A stretch of DNA of 64,000 bases, from the NCBI GenBank assembly GCA_022559985.1, contig JAFJTR010000075.1, positions 1 through 64,000 on the forward strand. The letters are read 5' to 3'. Both the position numbers and the translations under genes were made by a program. Each line of letters opens with the position of its first letter. The first letter of the stretch is position 1. Source of the stretch: Parastagonospora avenae f. sp. tritici 18332-5. Lineage: Eukaryota > Ascomycota > Dothideomycetes > Pleosporales > Phaeosphaeriaceae. This document shows, piece after piece, positions 42,427 to 53,475 of the stretch. The notes below the pieces were generated by a model. The model ran no database searches and was not told the origin of the DNA. It saw only the letters and a list, made by a program, of their open reading frames with translations.

Positions 42427-44003
42427 ATGTCCGTCCCAGACCAGCCAGTCAGCATATCAAGCTCAATGCCCACCAACCCAACAAGGCTCTCCTTTTTCAC
42501 GCTACCTGCGGAACTGTGCAACGTGATCTATGAAGCTCTCTTCAACACAGAAGCCCCGGTCAAGCTGTACATGCACCATAAATCTCCATGTGGTGAATGC
42601 TCACCCACGACCAATATAACATCTTTCCCTGGAATACATTTCCTTCAACCTGTGGACGGATCCATGCTGAGGCGACCGGAATCCTTTACAAGCAGCACCG
42701 GTTCCTACTTGTCGCAAACAAGTGCTATTAGCATGGTAGATCTGCAACACAAGACCTCGTGGACTGGCTCACGAGCATTGGAAATCACGCGTCAACCATC
42801 GCATCAATGACTATGGAGATTGGAACGTTGGATCACAATGACAGGTCGGCTACTAAGCTTCTCCTGTTAATGAGATACCACTGGGAACACAGTACTGGTG
42901 TGTTGGATATACGCTTCAGCACACCTGGTGCAAGTGTGCCCGAAAATGCCTCAGCGCAGAATACCGACCTCACGAACTACAAAGTAGTGCTGATCTTACT
43001 GTTTTCAGACCGTTTCCTCGAGCTTCAGCAGTACTTGCCCTTCCCACGCCTAATGTCAGAGGCCTGGGTTCATAGTAGAGAGGCCAGGACTGGGTGGGTG
43101 AGTTGTTCTGATCCGGACGATGGTTCATACAGTTACTTTGAGAATTTCAGATTCAACGAGGAAGAGAACAGCCTTGAATTTCAACAGGATGGAGCAACTC
43201 TCTCAGATTTGCAGAAGGTTCTTGCGAGCTACTCGATCCGCGACAATATTTTCAAAAGGCTCGTACCCATCAAGGAGGTGGTGACATACAACCTGACGGA
43301 GCGAATTGTGACACCGAGTCGGCCCAGCATCTTTGCAGTCAACCGGAAGCTACGAGAGCACAGTCTCGAATTCTTCGATACCAACGTGACGGAGATGGAG
43401 CTTACGACACACAAGACGATAGCCAACTTCGACGGAACGTTTCCCCCATTGAAATACTGGGCATCTCCTATTTTCTCCAATTGCCGTCTACTTCCTGATT
43501 TCTTTGGCTCCCGGCCTCCAAAGAGAATCCTGATACGCTTCGATCTAGCAGATAATATTTCTCTGTGCGATGTCCTCATCGACGCCACACAGCTGTTCAA
43601 AGCAAAAAAATTGTACGAAGGTCCAGTCAAGCTTCGCGTTGGACTACAGAGCACATCCGAAACCTCCGTCTCTGAAGAACCAACTACGATGAAGCTCATA
43701 GACTTCCAGGATCGTTTCTTAGTTGCTCTCGAGGACTTCACAGCATCGCATGCAATAGATTTCTATGGAGATTATCCGACTATCTGGTTCGACGGCCATC
43801 TTGCAGCACGAGAGGTCGAGTCTGGGCTGATTACTCCGTGCCGCACGGCCTACACACCTTCAGACATTTCAAGGGTTGCTACGGAAATGCGTGAGCGAGC
43901 TCGTGCTGCATTGCGCCGGAGCGGGTTGTGGGATCGCTCCGCGCTATCCCTCGCCAGGCACATCAGCGGGACCTTACCGACGTCTTCAAGAACGTGGTGC
44001 TAA
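42427..44003 (+). pseudogene. broken LPxEL-motif (F-box-like) gene
   Basis: The start MSVPDQPVSISSSM and LSFFTLPAELCNVIYEALF show the same motif as the gene at 38.4 kb. After PGIHFLQ the register shifts by one base (near 42647); in the new register TCGRIHAEATGILYKQHRF follows, the expected continuation in this family. That register then meets a TAG at 42729-42731. It continues open from there to 44003 (VDWLTSIGNHASTIASMTME, VNRKLREHSLEFFDTN, RERARAALRRSG). No intron with plausible sites explains the shift. One small deletion plus one nonsense change therefore seem to have broken a gene of about 525 codons. Confidence 0.65.
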
Positions 44004-45003
44004 GTGATACGACTCTCTCACTACAGCAACTGGCTCCGTAAGTACTCCCGAAATCACAGTCCACACCATTTGTATGCCCACACATGAGCTTGCGCTTCTC
44101 CAGGATCACTACTTCCTCCACCTTAAGCTTCTTCTAAAACGACAGAAGAATTGGTGAGAAACTGTTCCCTGAGACAGCACCAACTCGTACATATCACCAG
44201 CCTATATCCAGCACCAGCCCGCACAAACATCCACCGCAATGAGAGTGACTGGAGTCTTTTATAGAACTCCCGCGGCGCTCTGACCACTCACCGCGTGGTA
44301 AACATCGAAATTTCCGATCGATTTCCTTCCCTCATGCATGCGCATTTCCTTTCACTACACACCCATGCATCTTTCCGATCGAAACCAACCTTTTCTTTGG
44401 ATCGCCAGGTCACACGGCCAATCAGGTTTCTATACATGCCCAAAACAGCTTTATATTTCCTGCTTCTATGCGTCGAGCGACGGCCGCAGTCCTTCATTGG
44501 GTGCAATTTCACAGGTATCGCATTTTGTCCAGTATTGCTTCTCGCTGTCCTTTTTGTCGGAGAAAGAACGTCTCCCTGGAGGGAATCATACATAGCCAAT
44601 AAAAATTTCTTCCAATCTCAAACCTTCCCTGCAAATTGGAGTGCCCTTATCGAAGTAGCCAGCTGCCGCGCCATTCACATGTAGAACCTGACAAGACTGT
44701 TGAATCGTGCATAATGGAACCACTTGATAGTTGACCTCGGTAACGCAGTCCAAATTCGAGCGATCGCATCCTCACACTTCAAACCAAAACAGCAAAAAGC
44801 GTATCATGCAATCATCAATTCATACCCCAGCGTCGTCAAAAGCCTACTCCCTAACCGAATAGCCCCATCCAACCTCCAAATCCACTGCTTCGTGTATTCC
44901 TACTCCCATAAACGTGCGTGATCATGATCGTGATACCAATAATCTCATCCTCCCTTCATTTCCAATTTATCTCAATCCAACGAGCGTACGCTACGAACCC
45001 AAT
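44004..45003. other. intergenic region, no gene seen
   Basis: One kilobase between convergent 3' ends. I see no gene. Confidence 0.5.
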
Positions 45004-48000
45004 CTAATCCAAAGGATGATCCCGCTCACAATCCTGACACGCCTCGCCACCAATCCGCTCAGCGCCGTAGATGATCTCAACCAAGCCGCATCCCTCGCCC
45101 GGTGCGTTAGAATTAGCTGGACGACCCTGAGGCGCAACCGGCGCGGGAAACGGAACCGTGTCTGCCATGCGCAAGCCCGCCGCGCCGCGGCCACGGTATG
45201 TGTACAGCCCGTTGTCGCTGCGGTAGTTGCGGCCCGCATTGGGGTAGTTGTTACCACGGACAGGCATCGTGTTCTGGTCCATGGGCCGAGGTCCGTGGGG
45301 CAGACCGACGTTGCGGATCGTAGTGAGGTCGATGCCGGGGACAGGGCGGTCGGTGACGGTGGCGTTGCGGTAGGGGAAGTGGCGGTCGATGATGGCCTTT
45401 TGGGCGGCGAAGGGGGAAGATGGGGTCATTCCGTCATTCGCGGTAGTCTCGGTGTCGGCGTTGAGCTGCTGCGCGCGCTGTTCGGCTAGAGGGACTGTGG
45501 AGACTGGAGGTGGCATTGTAGAAATGCGTTGCTGCTCCTGGTGGGTATATGGAGCTGGCGCCATTGCGGGGACTTTCTGGGTACGAAGATCGGTATTGGA
45601 CGCGCCGGAAGAGAACTGTTTCTTCTGGCGAGTCTTCTTTGGAGATCTGGAGCGGCCCTTCTGGTATCCTTGATCGAAAGCGAACTGCACCTGATACATG
45701 TAGTAGAACCACGGAACACCATATGGATCCAGCTCGTACTTGACAGGCCCAAGGAGGTCGGTCGTCGGGTCGAGCTGAGAGATGTCGACTTTCTCTGGAG
45801 CGCTCGAGGAGTTTTCTGGATAAGGAACGAACTCCGTAGCGGTAGCACGTAGCTCGGAAGCGAGACTAGAATCTAGTGAATGCTCGCTCACTGCTTGACG
45901 GCGTATTACAGGGACATACTGCTCGGCTCTACCCCGAACGGACGTCGCGTCTTGAGCACGACCTAGTCTAGAGGCAGACGACGCCGATCTTGCACGGAGC
46001 TGGTCCTCGTTTCGTGGGAGGGGTCCTAGTTCAAGATTGTGAGCCATCATGACGATGATATCAGGGACATGAAGTGGATGTCCGAGATTCGTACCAAAAG
46101 TGGTAGACTTCTTGCTGTAGAGGATCGCAGGATCTATCGCGGAGTGATCTGTGACAGCAGCTGATGCCTTGACAGTGCTGACGCTTGATGCTCGAGAACT
46201 CTCGGTATGTTGACGGCCGCTCGTACGTGATAGATCGTGTTGTTCATCTAGGGTCGATTTGCGCAGCATCGATTCAACCTGCTCGATCGTGGTATACCCT
46301 TCCTGTGCTTGTGAAGAGTCGCTTTCCGCTGCGTTCAATTCGAGGTTCACAGGAAGCATGTGAGGAGGTGCAGGGCTTTCCGGCAAGATGGGAGTAGTAC
46401 CGGAACTATCGACAGTCCGAACATGGCGCGGGGACGCGGTAGTAGACGTCTTAGATTGTCGTTGTGAAGCCTGACCCTGCACATGGATCTTGGTTTTAGA
46501 AGATGTCAGTGACAAAGTCGACTGCGCTCGCTTCAGAGTCGAGCTGCGAGTCGGGCCACGAGCAGAGGAAATATTTCCTGTGGCAGACGCACGTGGGATG
46601 CGCGAGGTTGACGTAGCAGAAACAGGGCTCCGGGGACTGTTGCTTGCTGCGGAGTTGCTTGTGGCAGAAGCATACGAAGCCAAGCATCTGTCGCCAGCAT
46701 TGGTGCGCGCGTCCACATGCGGTATGTCGATCTTGAGACTGGGCTTACTCGCTCTACCGACAGTTGCAGCTTTGACAGAGGTGTGCACGAATCTCGACTT
46801 CTGTGCATTTTCAATGTCAGTATGCAGTTGAGCAGTAGGAGTATATTCATGCTCGTCAGGGAGTTCTGCAGACGACTTGAAGCTAGGCGTCAAGTCGGCA
46901 GTATCCCTTACCGGAGAACTCTCAGCTGAGTGGTAGATAGATTCTCCTGTCGTAGAGGTCGCCACACTACTAACTCCTCGTCGGTGACCATACGACGCTG
47001 GCTCAGCAGTCAGGAGGTTAGCTTTGGATGGTGATGTCCGTATAATGAGATGGGGCTGTTGTCGAGGGCTCTCACGTAGCGGCGAGCTGGTTGGGCTGTT
47101 CCATGCAGGCTTTGAAGAAGCACGCGCGTGCTTGGTAGGACTCTTCCCGGCGGTAGGCGAGGTGAGATTGCTTTCAAGCGGGATATGGGAGGTCTTTGTC
47201 AAGAACGACGATCCCTCCGCAGCATGTGGTCTTCCAAAATCGGCCATGCTGCGAGACCCACGGAGACTGTTCGCCTTGGTTGGGGAGCCGCTCACCGACT
47301 CTGGTTTGTACCCGCGCTCCTTTGCGCGCTGAGCGGTCGCGAGACTTGGGGCATTGCTAACAGGACCCCACTGCGAAGGGATGGGTTTGCGGGAGCTAGG
47401 AGGTCCTCGGACTGTTTCGACGTCGGACGCATAGCTGTATAGGGTAGACATGCTGGACGCGCGTGTATGATCGATTTGAGATCCTTGAAATTCGTCAGAG
47501 GTGACTTCATGTTGATGAATGAGTCCGATGGTTCTACCATTGTGACCAGCAGCCAAAGATAAGGAAGACCCATGATCCGAAGGCAAGTCTAAGCCCCCAC
47601 GCTGGGTATCCAAAAGCGAGCTGGACAGAGCGGCGCTGGCCTCCAAGTTGATATCGCGGCCTTCCTGGAGTGCTGAACGGGGAATCAAAGCGACATGCTG
47701 AGGTATGTGGTTGCCGCGCTCAGTCGGAGTGGTGTTGCACGCAAAAGTAGCTCCGGCTCCGGAATGGGTGAGAGTAGACATATTGTGGCTGTTGTGCTGA
47801 TTATGCAAATGCGAAGAGCTGCTATTGTCTGCGGATGATGCCGTTGGACGAGAAGTTGCGGGACTGAAGTTGTCGTCTTGTGTGTCGCCAGCACTGTTTG
47901 CGTTCGGCGAATGACCCTGTCTATTCGGATTAGCTGCGGCGTGATGGCACGAAAAGCTACTTGTACGTACAGTCTGGGCAGGCCGAACTCTTTCGCCTTG

Positions 48001-48039
48001 TTGCAATAGGATACTTTGTAAAAGGAGACGTGCTGACAC
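45004..48039 (-). CDS. serine-rich, intrinsically disordered fungal protein, up to 1,011 aa
   Basis: A single open frame. Most of the protein is Ser/Thr/Pro/Ala-rich low-complexity sequence with many SP and SPTK-like sites (SGSPTKANSLRGSRSM, SPTAGKSPTKHARASSKP), as in cytoskeletal or cell-cycle kinase substrates. A more ordered part near residues 770-860 includes VKYELDPYGVPWFYYMYQVQ and FAFDQGYQKGRSRSPKKTRQ. The C-terminus contains NYRSDNGLYTYRGRGAAGLR, and a CGLVEIIYGAERIGGEACQD stretch. I do not recognise a named domain. The start is uncertain: Met1 (48039) or Met87 (47781, MSTLTHSGAG). An intron near the 5' end is possible. Confidence 0.75.
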   Translation of the reverse strand: MSARLLLQSILLQQGERVRPAQTVRTSSFSCHHAAANPNRQGHSPNANSAGDTQDDNFSPATSRPTASSADNSSSSHLHNQHNSHNMSTLTHSGAGATFACNTTPTERGNHIPQHVALIPRSALQEGRDINLEASAALSSSLLDTQRGGLDLPSDHGSSLSLAAGHNGRTIGLIHQHEVTSDEFQGSQIDHTRASSMSTLYSYASDVETVRGPPSSRKPIPSQWGPVSNAPSLATAQRAKERGYKPESVSGSPTKANSLRGSRSMADFGRPHAAEGSSFLTKTSHIPLESNLTSPTAGKSPTKHARASSKPAWNSPTSSPLRESPRQQPHLIIRTSPSKANLLTAEPASYGHRRGVSSVATSTTGESIYHSAESSPVRDTADLTPSFKSSAELPDEHEYTPTAQLHTDIENAQKSRFVHTSVKAATVGRASKPSLKIDIPHVDARTNAGDRCLASYASATSNSAASNSPRSPVSATSTSRIPRASATGNISSARGPTRSSTLKRAQSTLSLTSSKTKIHVQGQASQRQSKTSTTASPRHVRTVDSSGTTPILPESPAPPHMLPVNLELNAAESDSSQAQEGYTTIEQVESMLRKSTLDEQHDLSRTSGRQHTESSRASSVSTVKASAAVTDHSAIDPAILYSKKSTTFGTNLGHPLHVPDIIVMMAHNLELGPLPRNEDQLRARSASSASRLGRAQDATSVRGRAEQYVPVIRRQAVSEHSLDSSLASELRATATEFVPYPENSSSAPEKVDISQLDPTTDLLGPVKYELDPYGVPWFYYMYQVQFAFDQGYQKGRSRSPKKTRQKKQFSSGASNTDLRTQKVPAMAPAPYTHQEQQRISTMPPPVSTVPLAEQRAQQLNADTETTANDGMTPSSPFAAQKAIIDRHFPYRNATVTDRPVPGIDLTTIRNVGLPHGPRPMDQNTMPVRGNNYPNAGRNYRSDNGLYTYRGRGAAGLRMADTVPFPAPVAPQGRPANSNAPGEGCGLVEIIYGAERIGGEACQDCERDHPLD

Positions 48040-48477
48040 TTGTCAAAGTAGACGTCTGTGTTGTGTTAGTTGAAGGCTAGCAACGGGCGAGTGCGATTTA
48101 CAATGATATTGGCACATGATTAAGGAAAGCGTGTTGTGCACATCCAAGTTGAGGATCTATGAGGGAGGGAGGTCCAACGTTGAGGGAAAGTGTGTTGCTG
48201 TTCGCGACAACAAACGGGCAAGGAAGCAGTAACCAGGGCCCACCAGGTGAAGGTGGAGGGAGGCAAAATCGCGATAAAAAAATATCTGCCTCTCAGCGCA
48301 AACAGGCAACGCAGCTACCAAACCCACGGTGCTGGCATTACCTATTCATTTACTCTTGCATAAACCGTGATTGCCTTGGTTATGCGAAGAAATTCAAAAC
48401 AATTCATTTTCACCGAGCCGTTGAATCATTCAAGGCATCGCGATTATCAAAAGGGTATAACGCTTTCGCAGTCTCGC
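48040..48477. other. intergenic region
   Basis: The 5' flank of the serine-rich gene and the 3' flank of the XLF gene. No gene seen. Confidence 0.5.
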
Positions 48478-50094
48478 CTAGAATCGTCTCTTCTTCTTGC
48501 TCTGTACCTGCTTCTTAGCCGCTTCTTCAGTCTTGCGCTTGAGCTCGGCTCGTCTCCTTTCGGCCTTTTCTTCTGCTGTCTCCTCCCGTTCCTCTTCTAC
48601 CACGGGGGATGTTACTCTACCGGGCCGCGACGCTGGCGGCGACGAAGGAGGAGGCGCACTGGGTGATCGCGTTCCTCTGGTCCGGTCAGCCATCGGTGGA
48701 GCTGTGTCTTGGACCTGCGAGCTACCGCCCACGTCACCCTTCCCTTTCCCTTTCCCGCCAATCTTGAATGTCCTTTTTGCTTTTTTCGGGGTCTGCTCAA
48801 TATCAGCAATCATCTGGGAAGAACCTGGCTCCTTCAGTGGCACGGCGTCTGCATCCGGCGACGTATTCAAGTGGTTCTGCGGCTGCGGCACGGTCTCTTT
48901 GGTCTTTCCGCCTATACGGAATCCCTTTGCCTTTGGCATTGCAACTGGCGGAGTAGCACTTTTCGGAGAAGGCGCTTCCGGCGTCGGCGATTTGATACGA
49001 GGCGGTGGTGGCCGTCTAGCATTCTGACTTGACTTCTGACTTTGGATTTTCGGGAGGGCATCGAGATCCTCGTCGTCCTCCGTCGCATCGTCTGAAATAA
49101 CGGGGGCCTTGAGATTCCGCGTCTGTACGGTCGTGAGTCGCGAACTAGCAGAATAAATGTCGACACGCACCTTGAAGTTAGAATGAGTCTCAAATTCGTC
49201 CTCCGTTTCATCTCCACTAGACTCAGCGACTGCCTTGGTCGGGTTTGTGCTGGAAACGGGTTGCTTGTTTCTGCCTTTTGCAGGGATCTTGACTCCACTG
49301 ATGCGTGCTGGAATACCAGTCCACCAACTCACATCTGCATCACTTGACTTCAACTGGGGTGGTACAGTAGGCGTACAGTCGGAGAGCGCTTCTTGAAACA
49401 GGCCAAGGGTACTGATATCCGAGTTGACGGATTGCCCTGTCTCTTGCCTGAACACGTCTTCCCGGAATGGCTGCAGGGCGGGAATGTGCCTCGCAGCTTG
49501 CTCTCGCTTGACGACCTTCCTGCCTGGTTTCAGGCCACTAATGATGGGGAAAGCCGCTGCAAGATCCAGATTGCTAGACTCGTACTGATCGACGAGTCGA
49601 GTGATTGCCTTGTCTTTGTCCTTGATGATTGAGACGAGACTATCGACTCGCTCATGTTGAACGTGCGAAGAGAGAAGCAATGGCAAGATCAGTTCGTTCT
49701 TTAACACAGACGAGGCCCGTTTCTTGAGATGGAATTTCCAAGTCAAAGAGTCGAGGGGCTTGGGGAGGGCGATGGTGGTATGCAGGGTCATGCCGTCGCT
49801 GTCAGCGCGGGTTATCCAGCAGATGGTATCATCCGAATGGTCTAGAGACTTTCTGACATTGGCAAGCAGGATGGCAAGCTGCGCAGTGTCGCGTTTGCTG
49901 ACTTCGATTGGCGATTGTTCCTCGGCGGCGCGCTGCACAATGCAGGCCAGGTCCAGCTCCTCGCTCCAGATGTTGCTCAGACACGTGAGGTGGACCGTGT
50001 AGGAGTCTGGCCTGAATTCTGGTTTGACCAGGAGCTGTGGAATTACTTGGCCATCAGGCAGCTCGGAAAGCTCAAGGACACGCCAGCAGGACAT
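48478..50094 (-). CDS. XLF/Cernunnos/Nej1-like non-homologous end-joining factor, 538 aa
   Basis: Single exon. XLF works with XRCC4/Lif1 and DNA ligase IV to bridge DNA ends bound by Ku, in the nucleus. The N-terminal globular head is recognisable: WRVLELSELPDGQVIPQLLV, YTVHLTCLSNIWSEELDL and IVQRAAEEQSPIEVSKRDTA. A coiled-coil stalk follows (HVQHERVDSLVSIIKDKDKA, ITRLVDQYESSNLDLAAAFP, then ISGLKPGRK). The long C-terminal tail is disordered and rich in lysine and proline (about 300-538), and the last residues KKKRRF resemble the basic/aromatic Ku-binding motif of XLF proteins. The open frame extends 94 codons upstream without similarity; MSCWRVLELS at 50094 is the natural start. It is divergent from the cactin gene with 285 bases between. 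Confidence 0.83.
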   Translation of the reverse strand: MSCWRVLELSELPDGQVIPQLLVKPEFRPDSYTVHLTCLSNIWSEELDLACIVQRAAEEQSPIEVSKRDTAQLAILLANVRKSLDHSDDTICWITRADSDGMTLHTTIALPKPLDSLTWKFHLKKRASSVLKNELILPLLLSSHVQHERVDSLVSIIKDKDKAITRLVDQYESSNLDLAAAFPIISGLKPGRKVVKREQAARHIPALQPFREDVFRQETGQSVNSDISTLGLFQEALSDCTPTVPPQLKSSDADVSWWTGIPARISGVKIPAKGRNKQPVSSTNPTKAVAESSGDETEDEFETHSNFKVRVDIYSASSRLTTVQTRNLKAPVISDDATEDDEDLDALPKIQSQKSSQNARRPPPPRIKSPTPEAPSPKSATPPVAMPKAKGFRIGGKTKETVPQPQNHLNTSPDADAVPLKEPGSSQMIADIEQTPKKAKRTFKIGGKGKGKGDVGGSSQVQDTAPPMADRTRGTRSPSAPPPSSPPASRPGRVTSPVVEEEREETAEEKAERRRAELKRKTEEAAKKQVQSKKKRRF

Positions 50095-50379
50095 TCTGGC
50101 TGAGGTGAAGGAGGAGAGCCAAATCCATGGGCGATTTGAATCTTGTGGGGACGACGAGTCTATTGGACGTGGATATAGCGGTAGCGCGTAGCGCGCATCA
50201 TCAGCCTGCCATGTCGCGTAGCAGGCGCGACCTCGGGATGGAGTGAAGACAGACGCGCCAAGGAGCGCTAGCATGCATACGTCACACGTGCGGCCGGCTG
50301 TACCAAAAGTTTCGCGGTCGAGGTTTGGACGGGCAATTGGGGAGCAAGAGCAAGCAATCTTCAGGACCCCCGCCACAGA
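50095..50379. promoter_or_regulatory. compact bidirectional promoter of XLF and cactin genes
   Basis: Only 285 bases separate the two divergent start codons, so regulatory sequence must be shared. No particular site is assigned. Confidence 0.55.
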
Positions 50380-52166
50380 ATGGCTTCACACAACCCGCCA
50401 CCGTGGCGCAACGAGCGCAGCAATCTGCCACAGCGCTCTGCGCCCTCTGCGACAGTTCCGGTGAAGCGACCGGCCGAGTCGCGAGCACACGATAAACCTG
50501 CGAAACGGGCGGCTAACACGACAAACACGACAAACGCGGCCGAGGAGGCATGGGTGGCAGACGAAGACCGCTTTGTGCTGGCGCAAGCAAAAAAGAAGGC
50601 GGCGCTGCGCGTAAAAGGCGGCCGCGCCAAACCCATCGACTGGCTGGCCGTCATCCTGCGCTTCGTCGACCCGACCAAGGAGCTGCTGGACGATGAGGTC
50701 GAGGACCACGAGCTGGAGGTGGTCGACCCCGAAGGCGTGCTCGAGGGTCTCGACGCCGAAGAGCTTTCGAGCCTGGAGAGGGAGATTGAGAACTACCTCA
50801 CACTGGAGACGAACCGCAGCAATCGAGACTACTGGAATGTGAGTCGCCACAGATGTGTATTGCCATGGGCCCAGCTGACATTCGCAGGCCCTGAAATCTA
50901 TATGCAAGGACCTCCGCCGCAAGTCGAAAGCCTCGGCATCCGAGGGGCGCGGCACCAGCTCGGTCGCCGCAGATATTGACAAGCTGCTCTCGCCCAAGAC
51001 GTACGAGCAGCTGGAGACGCTCGAGGTGCAGGTCAAGCGCAAGCTGGACTCGGACGAGCCCATTGACTACGACTACTGGGAGCAGCTGCTGCGCAGCCTG
51101 CGGGTGTGGAAGGCCAAGGCGAAGCTGCGGCGCGTCTCCCAGGAGATTATCAAAGAGCGGCTCCAGGGCCTGCGGACGCAGCAGGCAGAAGCGGCGGCAT
51201 CTGTACAGGGCAGGATACATGACATGCTGAAGGCTGCAGACGGGTCAAGAGAGGAGCGCCCCACCACAGTCACCTACGATGCATCGCTCGACCCGGAGCC
51301 ACTGCTGAAGCTCCGGACAGAGGACAAGGGCCTGGCGCAGACCGAGGACAAAACGTTCCTGGATGATCTCACCAACGAGCGCCGTAGGGTGCAGAAGCTG
51401 GGATATGTCCCCCTGCAGAATGTGTCCCACGATCGCAACAACACCGAGAACAAGCCCATGACCAGCCAGGCCGTGACCACGAGCGCTTCCAGATTTGCCC
51501 CCGTCGAGAAGGAAGACTACTCCCAAGCGACCATGGCCCTTTATGAGAGGGAGGTTGCGAGGGGCGTCGAGGATGGTGAGGAGATCTTCACGGCCGAAGA
51601 GGAAGTCGCGACAGCGCGGCCGCAGTGGGCAGGCGACTACAAGCCGAGAAAGCCACGCTACTTCAACCGCGTGCAGATGGGCTACGAATGGAACAAGTAC
51701 AACCAAACGCATTACGACCACGATAATCCCCCGCCCAAGGTTGTGCAGGGCTACAAATTCAACATTTTCTATCCCGACCTCATCGACAAAGCAAAAGCGC
51801 CCACGTACAAGATTGAGCGCGAAAACGGCCGCAAGCGCGGACAGTCTTTCGCGCCAGCTGGTGAAGACGACACGTGCCTCATCCGATTCATCGCCGGCCC
51901 GCCCTACCAGGACATCGCCTTCCGCATCATCGACAAGGAATGGGACTACAGCGCTAAAAGGGAGCGCGGCTTCAAGAGCAGCTTTGACAAGGTAAGTCCT
52001 GGCTGCCCCACGCACGCCAGCCGTTGCAGAGGATAACGCTTGGCGAACACCGGCTTACACGATGCAGGGTATCTTACAACTTCACTTCCAGTTCAAGAAG
52101 GTATGTGCTGAATGCATGTATTGGAGATGCTATGCTAACCTGATCAAGATCTACTATCGAAAATAG
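50380..52166 (+). CDS. cactin (splicing factor Cactin), 537 aa
   Basis: Four exons: 50380-50838, 50888-51991, 52068-52100 and 52149-52166. Cactin is a conserved spliceosome-associated protein. The N-terminal part is basic; then comes the mid domain (DEDRFVLAQAKKKAALR, then RAKPIDWLAVILRF), and the cactin core begins with DYWNALKSICKDLRRKS. The C-terminal domain has RPQWAGDYKPRKPRYFNRVQ, GYEWNKYNQTHYDHDNPPPK, GYKFNIFYPDLIDKAKAPTY and CLIRFIAGPPYQDIAFRI. The last two exons are 33 and 18 coding bases and encode GILQLHFQFKK and IYYRK, the conserved end of the family. All joints are in phase with GT-AG sites. Confident call. Confidence 0.94.
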
Positions 52167-53475
52167 CTGCTCCCGAACAGGCTCAGCGCCCTTCTGCTCA
52201 CACCATCACATCTGGACATTCTGCACATGGCGTGGACTACGACAGGGGCAAAGGCGGACATTGCACGCGACTTGCACATCACTAGTATCACTCCAACTAA
52301 AGGACTGCGTGTATGCAAGATACCCTTTCGCTTTTCCGCCGCTAGGCATCATCGCGGCACGACGGCTGTGGCAGCCCAGGGCCCTCACCGACCAAGTTGA
52401 GCAGCCAACAGCTTTTGCACATCACCATCATTTCGTGTACACGGGCCTGGTGGTGTTGGCGGTGTATCGATGATTTGGGCGGTGACTGCTGCCTTGCAGA
52501 GCTGGGACCAATCAGATGCAAACGGGAGCGTGCAGGCTCTGTGCGATGAAGCTTCACCGGAGAATAAGAGTCTAAGGGTCGGATTGTGTTACCTCCTACT
52601 GTGGGGTCTGCCTTAACGGTTGTCCTGTCGCCACTTTCTGCAGGTAGACTGCATTTGGACAGCCTTGAAATGGATCCTGGTCTTCGCACACCGCCATAGC
52701 CAATCACTTCTCAGCGGACCCTGCACGTGACGACTATGTCTCTGGCAAGTGCTTGCTTACAATGCAGCATGTCTTCAGAGCGCTTTGTCCTTACCACAAT
52801 CACACAAAGCTGGAAAGCTGCTCACAAGTATATGCCCGTCGCGATTAGTGTCTTCTGTTCTTCTGGAAGGCATTCATGGAACACGGGAGGTGCTGTAGCC
52901 CTCCGCCAGCTATGATGCGCATCTTTGGTTGTTGCGTGCATAGCCCAGGCGCATGCGGCGTGCCGTCTTCAGCCCTCATTGCACCACCTCGATACAAAGT
53001 CGGAATGACTACGTTGTGTCACAGACTGAGCCAGTGAGGTTGCGGTTAGCACAACATGTCAGGCGTATTCATCCCGCCGGCCCGTGAAGCAATGAGATGT
53101 CGGCAATGTTGGGTCCGTGCTACCAGACCCGCGTCACTCTTTTTGATATTGACATCTCTCTCGATCTTTCGGTTTGCCGGCCCATGCTTTGGCGCGCTTC
53201 AAGCTGCATATGCGTTGGCCGTAGGCACCCTTTTTGACAAGCATGGTGACAATGAATGGTATCCACACTAATCCCTGTTACTGGGCGTGGACAGCGTCCC
53301 TAAATGTCTTGATTTCGCTTCACTTGTTCTGGTATCGCTCCAGATCGTCCTTCGTATCTAAGTCTCACCAGTCCTTTGATCGCACAGGCAGTGCTGTCGT
53401 TCAATAGCTCTCTCCACTTTGATACGCTAAGTCACCTTGTCACGCAAGCTTATCAAAAGCGACCACGCAGGAAAT
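52167..53475. other. intergenic region, 1.3 kb
   Basis: No supported gene. It likely contains a long 5' UTR and the promoter of the forkhead gene, as is common for fungal regulators. Confidence 0.5.

Noticed and set aside
51245..52015. 256-codon open frame on the minus strand
   Set aside because: Antisense of the cactin coding region, whose family motifs and splicing are clear on the plus strand.
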